This document shows, piece after piece, positions 36,640 to 48,937 of a DNA stretch of 64,000 bases. How positions within the stretch are numbered: position 1 is the first letter of the stretch; each line of letters starts with the position of its first letter. Under the pieces are notes generated by a model. The model had not been told where the DNA came from and ran no database searches. It saw only the letters and a list, made by a program, of their open reading frames with translations. The translations under genes and the position numbers were made by a program. Origin of the DNA: Dichetophora obliterata (taxonomy: Eukaryota > Arthropoda > Insecta > Diptera > Sciomyzidae). The stretch is from positions 215,563,000-215,626,999 of the forward strand of contig OY986439.1 of assembly GCA_963920525.1 (NCBI GenBank), read 5' to 3'.

Positions 36640-39600
36640 GGGAGCTATGTCGACTCTGGTTACTGGCAACTTTCATACTTTGGCTACGTTCTCATCTTTT
36701 AAATAATAAGCTAAACTTAAAAATAAAATTCATAGTTAACTTTTTAAAATTATAACATAAACATAACTACATTTTTTTATTCTTAATTAGCTTTAATTCT
36801 TACTTTTTAATACATTATTTTTATTTTGTTATTAATTTTAAGAAAGTATTTTTTAAGAGTACCTACCTACTATTTTTAATTTCTATTTTTTTAGTTAAGA
36901 AGTATCGATTTTACGATAAAACTGTATGAAAACAAAAAATGCTATTAGCCAGTGTATTGTAACATTTTTCAGAATTTTGCGAGACAGTTTTAAATTTAAA
37001 ATAAGAAACATAATAGTCAAATTCAAATTCTAAAAAATCTTGAAGAAAATATGTCTTGGACTTAAAAAAAGAATAGTTTTTAAGATTTTTAGTGTTTTCA
37101 TTTATTTAATAATCATATCACGGAAAAAAGCCTTATGCTAAAGATTACAACAATCTGAAATCAACAGTTTCTTTGTTTTTTGGGTTTTTAAATATTTTTT
37201 TGTCCTAAAACCAGGGTCTGATATGTTGACAGCCCTGGAAGTTTCAAATTTTTTCCAAACTAAAATCAGAAATATTTTTTAAAATTTTGAAGTCATTTCA
37301 AATGAAAAATGTATGTTTTTGGATTTTTTATGATTTTTTTGTTCGAAATACCAGAAAAGGGCACTTGAAGGATTTTTCGAAAAAAGTTAAGCTTCAATAG
37401 CTATTACTTTGGTTTTTTTTATTTTTAGCACAAAATAGCTCAAAGCTATCTCGGTCCATTTCTCGGTGATTTTTTCAAAATTTGACTTTTTAATTTTTGG
37501 GGATTTTTTATCCTTAGAACCCAAACTTGAAATTTACAAAACGGTATTTTTGAAAGCCAAAAATTTCATAACGAACAGGTCATTAAACATAATCGTACAA
37601 TTTTTTGTCTATGTCTTACGTAAAGCTTAAGAAACTATTTCCACAAATGTTTAATGAAATTTTTTCAAATTTGTATTTTTTCGACTTTTTTTAATACAGC
37701 AATGAAAAAAACGAGATTTTTTTTATAAAAGTAAAAAATCACAACTATGATAGTTTTCGTCTATAGTTTTCTTTTCGGTCCGTAATTAAAGATCAAAAAA
37801 TCGTATGACCAAAAACTGACAAAAACAGTTTAACAATTTTTGAGCAAGCTAGATGAATTTTTGCAAAGGAATGCTATGTCGAAATGAAAGGTAGTCATAA
37901 ATGCAATTTTGTCTTGGATGAAAAGTCAATAATTTTGACCTTTTTTGAAAAATAGTACAAAGCTATACACAATGACCTGCCTGTATTGTTGAAACTATTT
38001 TTGCTAAGTCCCTTTATTGGATTCTTGAACAAAAAATCATTTAAATTAAATATATTTAAAAACAGCGCAGATATTTGCACCAAAAGTCAAAACTTTGAAT
38101 TTTTTAATGTTTTAAGAAAAATTCGTTGTACTAAAAATTTATAGATTTCTGAAGGTTTCACTTCTAGAGTGCGTGGCGGCCACTTACATACTTTTTTATT
38201 TTGTAAAACCAGGTAATACAAAAAATCAAGGAATAGAAACGCTATTCAGAAACGCCCGAAATCTATTTCCTTTATCCTTATCTACTTTTATCCTGATATA
38301 TCCTTTGAACTAGTCCTTTTCAAAATATGTTGTATGTATTTGAAAGACGCGTTATAAGTAGGTTCAGGCACGCCGTGCAAGGACTTCTAGGCGAGTGTTA
38401 TTCCCATCTGCCCCACTGTGCAGCGGCAGTTTTTGTCACAGGCTGCTCGCTTTCATCTCTTTTGCTGTTTGTTACTTTAAAATGACGACATCGACGCAGC
38501 AATAAAGGCTTTAATTGGAAATATTTCACAGGAACATTTACCACAATCTATGAACACCCATTTTTTCAACATTCGATGCACTCCCTTTATATGCTCACAT
38601 CCTTTCACAGTTTGGACCATTAAATATTATTGAGTAGTTAATAATTCAGTAATAACAAAAAAGCCGATTTAAGTCGTGTCCTTTGAAGGACAGACAGCAG
38701 CAGCTGATTACATAATAAAATATTAAAATCTTCCCCGAGGGCTTCAAGCAAAGCCATCTCAATACAAACTGATGAAAAAAAAACACAAAAAACTACACCC
38801 TGTTTGTGAAGATAATAATCCTTGCGGGGTGCTGCTAACAGGATACGCACTTTTTTGTTTTGCTGCTGCATGTATGACGTTGAAAGTGATGCAGCATAAT
38901 TTTTCTGCGACACAAAAAATTTTAATACTCGCTGGTTTTTTTCTTCGATTTTACAAAATCTTTTTACCTTTAATACTTTTCGAACTTGCTTCAAAATCAC
39001 TTTCGTTTTTGCTATAAGAAGTTTCTTAATTATTTGCTGCTTCACTGCTATTTGCTGTTGTGCAATTCGTAAATCAATAATTTTAATTTTTGCGATTTTT
39101 TTTGTATTTTATATAATCAAGTAACTAATATAATCACTAACGCACACACACATACACACACGGAAATAGTTAAATAGCCATTGCGTTTTGGCTTATTTCC
39201 TTTTTTATACTAGGTAGTGTTATAAAAATTTCATTTTAATTTGCACTTAATGAATTCTGCAAAAATTTCCTCAGCTATTTCAGTGCTTTTATCGCAGTTA
39301 GCTGCTCTCGTCCTGCCTGGCTGCCTTATTTTATTCTAGCTTTTGTCCTTTTGAATGGCCAAAGAAGAGCGCATGTTGAAGTCTTGCGTTGACAATCGAA
39401 GCGAGCTGTCAATATTCTGGAAAATTAAAATCCTTTTCGCCACAGCTGATGATGTCCTGTTTGCCAGGTTGCTTCTATGTTAGCTTAATTTTGAGCAACT
39501 TAAAGCTTTTTTCAAAAGTACTCTGTTATGCGTTTACATTTTTTAGCTCAGACACAAGCCAGCAGCTCGCTGAGCTGATGCAAGAACCTGTTTATGTTTG

Positions 39601-40452
39601 TTCTTGTGTGATGTTGTTTAGCTGTAATTTTTTGCAACAGATGGCGCTGACAAAACTTAGTAACTTGAGTATACAAGAATTTTTCAATAAATAATTCACA
39701 TAAACCCCTTTCACATAAATTATTTTTGAGACGTGATTATTATTTTTTATTTATAAAAACATTTTGGAAATAATGTTACGTAGAAATGCAATTCGGCTTG
39801 TTTTTGTTGTAATCAATTTTTTGAGTACAAAGAAAATTTTTTAAATTTATTTTGAAAAAGAAATAAAAAGTACAGTACATTTTTACAGTACAAACTATTT
39901 TTATTAAGAGATTTTATTGAAATTTTGACTAAAAAATTTGAAGAAAATATATTACAAAATAGAGGAGATATTGATATCGAAAATCAAAACTTTGATTTTC
40001 ATATCGTATTTTCTCGTTCTCAGGTAACGATGTTTTATCGTTAGAACAAAAAGTGGTTGTACTAAAAATTTCTACAATTTTCAACATATGTGAATGTCTT
40101 TGGTAACAAAATTAACTTTCTGTCAAAATAACAGAATTTTTTTTAAATTTAATTGAAAAAAAACTACTTTACTAAAAAGTGTTCCAATAACAAAATTAAC
40201 GTTAGTTAAAAGTTAAAAAATTTGAACGAAATCAATAGAGCAGTTTGGATTTTACAGACTTGCAAATATTGCAATTTAATGACAAATTTAATAACCACAT
40301 TTTAACCCTTTTCAGGGCTAATTTGAAAAATCCAAGAAAAAAATTTGAAGACTGGATTATTTGAAGTATAAAATCTCAAAAATAAACTAAATGCATTAAG
40401 GATTATGCGTCAGCACTTATGTTAGTTCTAAGTATAACCATAATATTTATAT
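36640..40452. other. Intergenic, no gene seen
   Basis: Very AT-rich, dominated by A/T homopolymer-containing sequence. The frames at 38638-39045 and 39389-39694 have no recognisable domain and no splice support. Confidence 0.5.
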
Positions 40453-40456
40453 TTAA

Positions 40457-40765
40457 CCCATTTACGACTGCTCCTAAGCCACTGGATAAAAATCAATAAA
40501 ACTTTATACAGATGCTTATATGCATAAAAAATAAATTAATTTTTAACACTTTTTTATCTTTTCAGGTTTGTTCTGCAATGACAGCTCAATTTTTCGACCA
40601 CTGGTAAAAGGTAAAAATTTAAACTAACCTTAGAAAAAAATAATTTAAGTTGGCAAAAGTATAAATTCACATATTTAATAGACTGCTAAGTTTTATCTAT
40701 TTTCGCTAGCGTACAGACAAATCTAAAGTCACGGGTCGATTTTTCGACCACTGGTTGTAAATGGG
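40457..40765. mobile_element. piggyBac-like MITE, 309 bp
   Basis: TTAA (40453-40456) and TTAA (40766-40769) flank CCCATTTACGAC and the inverted CCCATTTACAAC. TTAA target sites with CCC..GGG termini are the piggyBac signature. The interior repeats ATTTTTCGACCACTGG twice. No coding capacity. Confidence 0.75.
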
Positions 40766-40863
40766 TTAATTCTTTCTCTCCAGAATTTTAATAGGATTTG
40801 AAAAATTCTGAAACTACTTTTTAAAAATACATTTCAGCATTGATTTAAGAAAAATCTATAAAA

Positions 40864-41107
40864 CAGCCCTATTCTGGCAACTTGACAATAGTCAACCAGT
40901 ATTTTTATTATGTCAAAACAAAATTTGAAGTTCAAAAATAATAAATTTTGACAAAAATTGTCAACTGCTTTTCAGATAGTGACAATTTCATTTAAAAAAA
41001 TTATTTTTTGAGCTACAAATGTTGTTTTAAAATAAAAAAATTGCAACAAACACATAGAAATAATAAAAATACTGGTTGACTATTGTCAAGTTGCCAGAAT
41101 AGGGCTG
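40864..41107. mobile_element. MITE with perfect 47-bp terminal inverted repeats, 244 bp
   Basis: 40864-40910 (CAGCCCTATTCTGGCAACTT...) and 41061-41107 are exact reverse complements over 47 bp. AAA flanks both ends as a possible 3-bp duplication. The element at 44749-45062 has the same CAGCCCTAT terminus and ATT flanks. Confidence 0.85.
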
Positions 41108-41549
41108 AAACTGTATTGAAATTTCTTGGTAATATCAAAATAAACCTGTTTATAACACTTTATGGCCATTAATGGTAAATTTTCAAAAATCCATTCAAAA
41201 TCCATTCTAATGCAGGTAGGATAGTCTATAAGCGTGATTGCGAGTATGACATCCATGTTGGCATATTTTAAAAATTTTTTGATTTTTCCCACACACGTGG
41301 GATAAGCTGTAAGTTGCAGTAGTGCGCGTCCATGTTACTAAATACATCAGCCTACCAAATGTCTTATGTTTCAGGGCTGTTTGCTGATGAATGAGTCAGT
41401 CCGGAAATACTGTTTTATACAAATAGATTTAGATACAATGATTAGGTACAATTATACCCCCACGGGTACGTCGTAAGGGGTAAATTTACTTTGTTGCTCT
41501 GTTTGTAATGCTAATAAAGAGGCGTGGCAGGTATAGAAAAGTGTATATA

Positions 41550-42430
41550 TTTTTGATCAGCATCACCTCCTGAGTCGATTTAGCCATGTCCATGCTTATA
41601 TGTGCTTATATTGAAATAACGAAGATTATGTTCGAAAATGAGCAAAATCGGATGAAAGCTATATAAAGTTACTTTATCAGAACAGTAAAATCTCTTAAAA
41701 TGCCACACAAATTCATGTAGTTACTTGGAATTTTGCACGTAAGCTTTGAAGTAAAATATTCAAAATATATTTAAAATTTGCTAAAATCGTATAGAAACAA
41801 CATCTACTTCCCATAAAACGTGACTTTATCAAATTAGTAAATCTCTGAAAAAGCCACAAAATAGAATTGAATTTCACAATACATGTACTTGAAATTTGTA
41901 AGAAATAGATGCAAACCACGCCTACAAATTAATTTTAACTAAAAGGTAAAATCTCTTTAAATGTTACAAAAACTAATGTAATGACTAGAAGTTTTGCACT
42001 TAAGCTTTGGTCTTAAATATTTACTTTACATTTTTACTTTGTCAAAATAGTATAAAAACCATAGCTACCTCCCATACAAAGTAACTTTGTGAAAACGGTT
42101 AAGTTTCCAAAAATTCCTCAAAAATTAATTAAATGTATTAAAATTATGCCCATATGCTAAGAATTTTAAAATTCACTTTGAGTTTGAAGTTTGGCTTAAT
42201 CGTATAAAAACTCTGTCAGTCTTCCATACAAAATGACGTCATTAAAGTATCATAAATTTTATAAATTCCACAAAAATGTGTGTATTACCAGCATATTTTA
42301 CACATAATCTTCAATATCTTAAAAGTGATCTGCATTTGAGTTTTGGAGAAATGGGATGAACACCTTTGGAAAACTGGATGAATACGAAGTGACGTCATCA
42401 AATTTTCAAAACATGCATAACTTAGAATAT
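41550..42430 (+). repeat. Degenerate ~150-bp tandem array, about six units
   Basis: A block resembling CCATACAAAGTAACTTTGT followed by a GTAAAATCTCTNAAAATGCC-like tail recurs, with anchors at about 41671, 41823, 41935, 42084, 42235 and 42391. It is preceded by TTTTTGATCAGCATCACCTC then GAGTCGATTTAGCCATGTCC. From memory, this is a counterpart of a repeat common in Drosophila intergenic DNA (GATCAGGATCA..GAGTCGATCTGGCCATGTCC, then units with GCTGCCATACAAACTGA). That link was not checked. Confidence 0.6.
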
Positions 42431-43889
42431 ACTGTGGTGGTATCTTTACTTCGACTCAGGCAAAGATAATTCCTTATTAGTTTTATATTAAATTTGGAAT
42501 TTTTTCTATTTTTTTCAAAGTTTCTATCACTCGCTTCAAAAGTACTTTTCACGTACATTGTTAATGCCTCCCTCGAGACATGTTTCAGCAGTTTGCTTAA
42601 AGATTGTTTTTATAGTTAAAAATGCAAAACAAAAGAAAACAAGTTAACATCTGCGTTTAATCATTCTAAACACAAATCAAAATCATTCAAACTCATCCAG
42701 GCTTAACCTAATTTCCCAAACATTGAACGTTCTACGACTTACCAACAGTAAAAAAAAATCAAATAATTGTAATTGCGCAAATGAAATAATAAACGCTCAA
42801 ATCAACTGTTTCCATTTGTTTTGTTATCCTGCCATTTCTTTATTCTTCTATTTTCATTACATGTTGTAGATATTATTGCGAATCGACGCTTTGAAGCGGC
42901 TAAAAAATATAGCGAAGGGTGCACCAGGCATTGTTAGCATTGCGTCAGGATGCGCAAAGATCAGGAATAAAAGAAAGAAAAAAAACGCTACGATCCTAAC
43001 CAAGCAGCCGACGGCAACGGGTGTACAAGACGCATTTGAATCTCAAAGTCTTAGTAGCAGCGTTGTTGAATGGAATACCTGAAAAGAATATCCTTCAGAT
43101 GCAGCGATCGACGATCTAGATAGATATGTCTTAAGCACAAGAGCAGGAAAATTAAAGCAATTGCAAGGTGCAGGATCCTTTTGTTTGTAACAGCACAATT
43201 TCATACTTTGATGGTTGGAGCGCAAAAGCCTGGCAAACATCTGATAGTCAAAGGCAGGAGAATCAGAGTCAAAGGTAGAATAGTAACCAGTACTCACAGG
43301 TATAAATCTCTAGAGTTTGTGTAGGCTGTTGAAGAACAAGCTGCTGATAATATCTAGTTTGCTATCTTAAACTGTTGCTTAAGGATTTAGGTAAATTGTG
43401 CGCACTGATTTGGTTCAACCAAAGGCTGCACCTAAGTTAAGTTGATTTGACAAAATTTTCAAATACTTCTTAAATTTAAAATTTCACAATAGCAGCAATT
43501 TAGAAAATAGAAAAAAAAACAGGAATGTTCATCATCATCAATTCATTTCTTATCTCAGTTTTTGTCGACGAGACTCATCCATTATCTTTTGCCCCTTTGT
43601 TGTGCTTTCTAAAGCTGCTACTTCTTATTCTTCTTCCCAAAGTTCTGTGCACACAAACCGCGCTGTACACTGAAAGACAACCATGTTGAATAGTTGATAA
43701 AATAAGACCCGAGGGAGATAAACGCAAATTAAAAGGACGAAAGTGAAAAGCTTGTCACCCCAAAGCCAGTCGCAATGTCAATCACTTAGACAGGGTGGTG
43801 TGATGGCTGGCGTAGCCACTCCACATTGGGCTGCCATTTTACTTTACTTTGTTTGATTCTTTGTTTTCATGCTCGTAGGTTTGTTTCCA
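42431..43889. other. Intergenic, no gene confirmed
   Basis: A stretch at 42876-43080 has a higher GC content and a 68-codon frame (MRIDALKRLKNIAKGAPG...) rich in lysine, but there is no recognisable domain. Frames overlap on both strands. Not called as a gene. Confidence 0.4.
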
Positions 43890-44204
43890 CCACCAAGCAG
43901 GGGCGAATTGTTGAATTTGTGGGGTCCTGGGCTCATGCTACTTAGGGCCTACCTAATAACTCAACTAATAGCCATTTTTTCAAAAAACTGTTTTCCCATA
44001 GTGTTGTAGGCATACTACGGTATAGGAATAAAATTGGACAATAAATATTTTATTTATTGAATATAAAAATATAATTGAATGAATATAATTATATATATTT
44101 TAATATGAAATTGACAGGTATATAACTTATAACGCAAGCTTTCTGCATTTTTGTGCTGCAAATTCTTTGTATGCCCTTTGTCAAATCACAATTTACGGAA
44201 GAAC

Positions 44205-44439
44205 TGGGCTTTAATCACGTAATTTTTAAAACGACTATCGTTTGAACGATACTATCCCATATTTAACTACTATCGCGCCAAGCAATCGTTTCGACGATAT
44301 CATTTGACAGTTTTTTGCCATACATGACGCTAGCAAAACGATATCGTTTAGAAGACACATAAAATTAAAGGTTACGTGATGTTAAAGTATCGTTGAAACG
44401 ATATCATCAAACGATTGTCATCATACGTGATGAGAGCCC
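44205..44439. mobile_element. Nested MITE, ~235 bp
   Basis: Left GGGCTTTAATCACGTA and right TACGTGATGAGAGCCC form terminal repeats. The interior is full of inverted ATCGTTT/AAACGAT blocks. No coding capacity. Confidence 0.6.
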
Positions 44440-44748
44440 TGATAGATGATTTAGTCGTTAGTGCGACATTGTAGTCCTTTATTTTGTGTCTGCATACGAT
44501 ATCCTGGATAAAGAGTGCTTCGGTTCATAGCTACTGTTTGACAACGTTAAAAAAAATATTTAAGATATATAAGAGTATAGCAATTTGGAAAAACATCAAC
44601 AATTTTTTTTTCATGAGTTAGCATAAAAATTTTTCTGCAAAAGATGTAAGACTCGGACTTTGACTGTAGTAAGTAAAACAAAATTAATCTATAGCAATAC
44701 TGGCTGCAAGCCTTCGTCAACATATTTCTCAAACTGAAACTTAATATT

Positions 44749-45062
44749 CAGCCCTATACTGAGTCCTGTCATAGTACGATATCGTAGAAACTACGAAAAA
44801 TGGCATCACTGAGTTCATTCGTAGCGCCATTCGTAAGATTTTTGAAGCAATTTGTTACGACGTATTTTGGTTGTCGGAGAAAACTTTGATTAAAATTTAT
44901 ACAGTAAAAGTGGCTATTCCATCTGAATTTTATTTCAAAATTTTCTCCAGCAGCTAAAACACGTCGTAAAAAATTGCTTTAAAAATTTTCGAATGAACTC
45001 ATTGATACTTTTTTCGTAGTTTCTGCGATATCGTACTACGACGGGACTGACCGATAGGGCTG
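44749..45062. mobile_element. Nested MITE of the CAGCCCTAT family, 314 bp
   Basis: Left CAGCCCTATACTGAGTCC and inverted right CAGCCCTATCGGTCAGTCC, then shared GTACGATATCG and AACTACGAAAAA blocks, give arms of about 100 bp or more. ATT flanks both ends. Confidence 0.75.
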
Positions 45063-45385
45063 ATTTTCTAAATTTATTTTCGCTTTGGTATTACCGAACT
45101 CTTGCTGAACACCAATAGGGTTACTCGTAATCAAGATCTTGCATCAATTTCATCACTTGTATTTTTTCCTGGGCTTGCAATTTTCTGCTCCCTTCGGATA
45201 AGATCCCTTTCTTTTCATTTGTCAATGGATCTGTAACTATTTAATTTTCTTTTTTATGGTATAATATAAAAGAGTTAAAATTTTTGCACATTTATTTCTT
45301 TCTTTTTGCGGTCTAACAGTAATTTTAATTTTTCATCTCCACTTTTGTATTTTATAGCAGACATTTCGAAAAATAAGATTTTGAT

Positions 45386-45859
45386 ACACGGTTAGAAATC
45401 TTGGAATAAACTTGACCACACCAAATTGTATTAAAATTAAATACTGGCCAAATACTAAACATAATTTTAATAAACACATGTACTGAAATTTAATACTTAC
45501 TACATATTAATTTATAAGACTGATTTTGAGTTAAAAATAAGGTATAATATTAAATATAGTATCAAATTTATTCCAAAAAGTATAAAATATCTTTGTAATA
45601 TTTGAACTGCATTAAAATTTAATGCAAAATTGTATTGAAATATAATACAGCATGCCTTAAAAATTAAATAAAAAATTCACCATATTACCGAGTTCATTCC
45701 AAGGGTATAAAATTTCATTGTTATATTTAAAATGTTAAACAAAATATATTTAAAAATTGTGTAATCAATTGAGAAGTATTAAATTTAATACTTTTTGTAT
45801 TAAAAATCTTTGTAATACTTTGCTTGTATTAAAATTGATTCCAAGATTACTAACCGTGT
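45386..45859. mobile_element. Nested inverted-repeat element, 474 bp
   Basis: ACACGGTTAGAAATCTTGGA at the left and the inverted ACACGGTTAGTAATCTTGGA at the right. The left end resembles that of the element at 59481 (ACAGTGTTAAAAATCTTGGA), so both likely belong to one Tc1/mariner-like MITE group. Confidence 0.65.
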
Positions 45860-46010
45860 TGTTTTCTGATAACCCAGTGTGCCAAACGGATCTGTTACGA
45901 ATCCGTAACGAACTCACTTCTTCGTACATTTTGTCCGAAACGGATTGCATTTCGCATCCGGAACGGATCCTTTTTCGTATGAAATTCCTCTCTGCGTTAC
46001 GGACTTCAGT

Positions 46011-46178
46011 TACGAATCCGTTTCGGACTTCCGATACGAATCCGTTTCAGACTTCAGTTACGAATCCGTTTCGGACTTCAGATACGAATCTTTTTCGGGC
46101 TTCAGATACGAATCCGTTTCGGACTTCAGATACGAATCCATTTCGGACTTCATATACGAAACAGACGTTTCAGACTCT
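46011..46178 (+). repeat. 24-bp minisatellite, seven units
   Basis: TACGAATCCG recurs at exactly 24-bp steps (46011, 46035, 46059, 46083, 46107, 46131, 46155). The unit is about TACGAATCCGTTTCGGACTTCAGA, split here as TACGAATCCG plus TTTCGGACTTCAGA. A second, shorter run is at 46915-46990. Confidence 0.9.
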
Positions 46179-46189
46179 TTTTTTTTAAA

Positions 46190-46734
46190 TAATGCGAACT
46201 TGCAACGGACTCGTTTGACGCATTTAGCTACAGATGTTAAAAATATAGGTTCTCTAAACAAGTTTGACGCATTCAAATTCGAAAACTTTTTGCAGGAAAT
46301 TAAACGTAAATTAAAACAAAAAATTATTTTGTAATCAAATTTATAAGAGAGTAGTGGAGGCTAGTTTAAATGGTAAAAAAAATAATTCAAAATATCAAAT
46401 AAACGAGTATGTTGGTGAGTTCCAGGATGGCTCATACTTGTTTCTTCAAACAGCTTAACATTATTTTTCATTGAAGTATCCCAATAACTTTTGCTGCTAT
46501 AATGACAAAGCGTACAAAATTCACGCAATTAAAAAAGTTTCCGAAAAATATCTTGTGTACGGCTATCCTATAGTCACATTTAACTTGATCACTAATGATA
46601 ATTATTTAAAAATTCTGACAAGTACTTTTCTTCGATTTGAAGGAGAGCTTGAGGAGCACGAGCCTAATGAAATAAAAAAGTTGTTTAAAATAAAAATAAG
46701 TACACAATTGTATTTCGTATCCCTAATCAACTGA
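46190..46734 (+). pseudogene. Transposase-like C-terminal relic
   Basis: LTHLATDVKNIGSLNKFDAF then KFENFLQEIKRKLKQ (about 46210-46320) resembles, from memory, the xHLxDDVxxxGxLDxFSAFxFEN segment near the end of large insect transposase ORFs of the DUF4218-like type. After stops, a second frame (46471-46734) continues with YPNNFCCYNDKAYKIH. It is broken and non-functional. Confidence 0.45.
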
Positions 46735-47434
46735 AAATAAAATAAGAAATTGTAAAACAAATTTAAGACTGTCTTTTATGTTAACGTTGTGGTATTTTTT
46801 TTGACGGATTCGTAATGGGTTCGTAACGGGTCCGTCAAAACATAAGAGCGATTCCTCTCAAAAATACGAATTGCTTTTTCCATTTTTTCGGATCCGCCTC
46901 GAACTCAGAACGGACTTCAGAAACGAATCCGTAACGGACTTCAGATACGAATCCGTTTCGGACTTCATATACGAATCCATTTCAGACTCTTTTGGCGGAT
47001 TCGTAACGGGTCCGTCGAAGCATAAGAAAGCGTAGTGCGTACTGACGGACTCGTAACGGGTTCGTAACGGATCCGCATCCGTTTTTGTGCACATTGGGAA
47101 TAAGCAGAGCGAGCGAAATATTCGAAGTAATACTATCCCTCTCGTCACATTTTAATACTTTGTAATGAATGCAGAAATTTACCAGTTAACATTAAAAATC
47201 GATTAAAGAATTCATTTAGAATTGAAACATATGAACAAAAAATCATGATTTATAATTAAATAATTAGTTTTATGATCTATTAAATTACTACATGAATTAA
47301 ATTGCGAGCTTTAGATCAAGTAAGTTTTTTCTGAAGGCAACAACAACAACAACAACTCTGTATAGAGTCAATCACTTAGCTGACTAGACAGTCTGTTTCG
47401 GAAATCGCTACATTTTTCCTCTTCAGTAGTCTTC

Positions 47435-47560
47435 GAGTGATTAAGCTGTAATCAACTCACTGTTTAAATTAGTATATGACTTCGCAGATTTAAAAATTCA
47501 TTCTTTTGAATTGTGTGGCTGCTAATCATATGACATTTCAAAGCAGTAGGCTATTTATAG
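47435..47560 (+). repeat. Dispersed repeat (direct partner 61005-61120)
   Basis: Shared blocks are ACAACAACAACAAC upstream, then TTAGCTGT-like, ACTGTTTRAATT, ATATRACTT and CATATGAC..AAAGCAG. Order is conserved and similarity is about 70%. Confidence 0.45.
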
Positions 47561-48017
47561 ATCACAGCCATCAACTCTACCAAGGTTGCCATCTGTTCTA
47601 GTTGCTTCTTTACTTATTTCAATATTCATTGGTGTTCGACAGTTTGTCGAAATGCACCATAGAAATGAAACGAGTTTTTTGCTTCTCCAGAATCTAGTGT
47701 TCTAACAGAAAGGTGGCTATTTTCACAACCTAAGCAGTCACTAAACATAGTTCTAACAATAATACAGTCTGTTTATCACTTTGACGATGAGAACAGAAGT
47801 GCAGAAAAAAAACAAAATTGCGTCGGGCGATAGGCAGTGGCAAGTCCCTCGTATTAGACGCACGTTCGAGAAAATACATACATCAACCGAAAACAAGCGA
47901 CGGGGAATTCCCCGTTCTGTTCAATAGGCACGCATTTTATTTTGGGGCCCTTAGTATCTACGGGGCCCTGGGCTGCAGCCCAAAAAGCCCTTAAGTAGAT
48001 ACACCCCTGCCACCAAG

Positions 48018-48873
48018 CAAAGTGTTCCTTTATATAAAGCAGCCACGTGCATTAGTAATGTGAAAAGTATGTATGTGTGTGTGTTTACGTATATAATGTG
48101 TATGTATTTATTTATAAGAGTTTGTATAACAACTAGTCGTGGTATCTTGTATTATTTATGCTTTTGATGATGACTCCCTTAAATGGGCTACCAATGTTGT
48201 TAGTAGATTCAGCTTGGTTCGGCGCAAAAAAAAACAACGAAAGAAAAAAACGTAAGCAACACGGGAAATTTGTTAAGCGAACGCGCCAAAAAATGCTATG
48301 GTTGGGTTGGATAGATGAATGAATGGATGGATGGATGTATAAAATTATATTAGAATGCAATTTTCGTGAAAAATGAATCATCGTGTATTTGAGTTAATTT
48401 CATTATAAAGAACGTAAACGTAAAAAGGTCCACTTTTACACCATTAAAGTGCATATTTTTTCCTTTTGAACTCATGTTATGGTGTCTCAGATAATGTGAG
48501 TGCCGAAACGATTATATTTTGAATTTGTACATTGGACATCGAGGATGCGAGATTCAATGGTTCATCCGCAGCTCTGAGAGTTGTAGAAAATTGATTTTTT
48601 GAGTTGTAGACAATGCCATATCAGGTAATATTGCTTATACAAATGAAAATGGGTTTCTTTAAAGTGTCTTTTTCATTTGAACGGCATAAAAAAACACGTT
48701 TTTCCGAATTTTGTTTTGGAAAATTGACTATAATTAAAACAAACGTGTCCTACAAACTACTTCAAATATTAAGTATTTATTGCATTTTTTTGCCCTTTTG
48801 CTGCCTTTGCAAGCCTTTCGCAGTTGAGACTTCAGTTTCGGACTCAAAACGGTGCCAACGATTTCTCAGCTTC
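48018..48873. other. Intergenic, no gene seen
   Basis: A short GGAT/GAAT repeat lies at about 48312-48338. No supported gene. Confidence 0.5.
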
Positions 48874-48937
48874 TACTAGGGCGTTCAAGACGCTGCCGGC
48901 GTAACAAAGAAAACACGACTTTTGCCAAAACTATTGT

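Larger units (their letters stand above)
45870..47098. mobile_element. Nested DNA element with GGATTCGTAACGG repeats
   Basis: The termini are CCCAGTGTGCC and the inverted CCCAATGTGCA, each followed by AACGGAT-rich subterminal repeats (ATTCGTAACGGGTCCGT, many copies on both strands). It contains a 24-bp minisatellite and a transposase-like relic. En/Spm (CACTA)-type assignment is tentative. Confidence 0.5.
43898..48009. mobile_element. hAT-like element, 4112 bp, loaded with nested insertions
   Basis: The termini are CAGGGGCG (43898) and CACCCCTG (ending 48009), flanked by the 8-bp duplication CCACCAAG at 43890-43897 and 48010-48017. Both ends carry GGGG(C/T)CCTGGGCT subterminally. Four other inverted-repeat elements lie inside (44205-44439, 44749-45062, 45386-45859, 45870-47098). 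About 1.8-2.1 kb would remain without them. No hAT transposase is recognised. Confidence 0.75.

Noticed and set aside
42876..43297. 68- and 84-codon frames with raised GC
   Set aside because: No domain, overlapping frames on both strands, and no splice sites or start context that distinguish one.
45757..46188. 143-codon repetitive frame as a real repeat protein
   Set aside because: A 24-bp minisatellite is open in several frames automatically. It lies inside a broken transposon.
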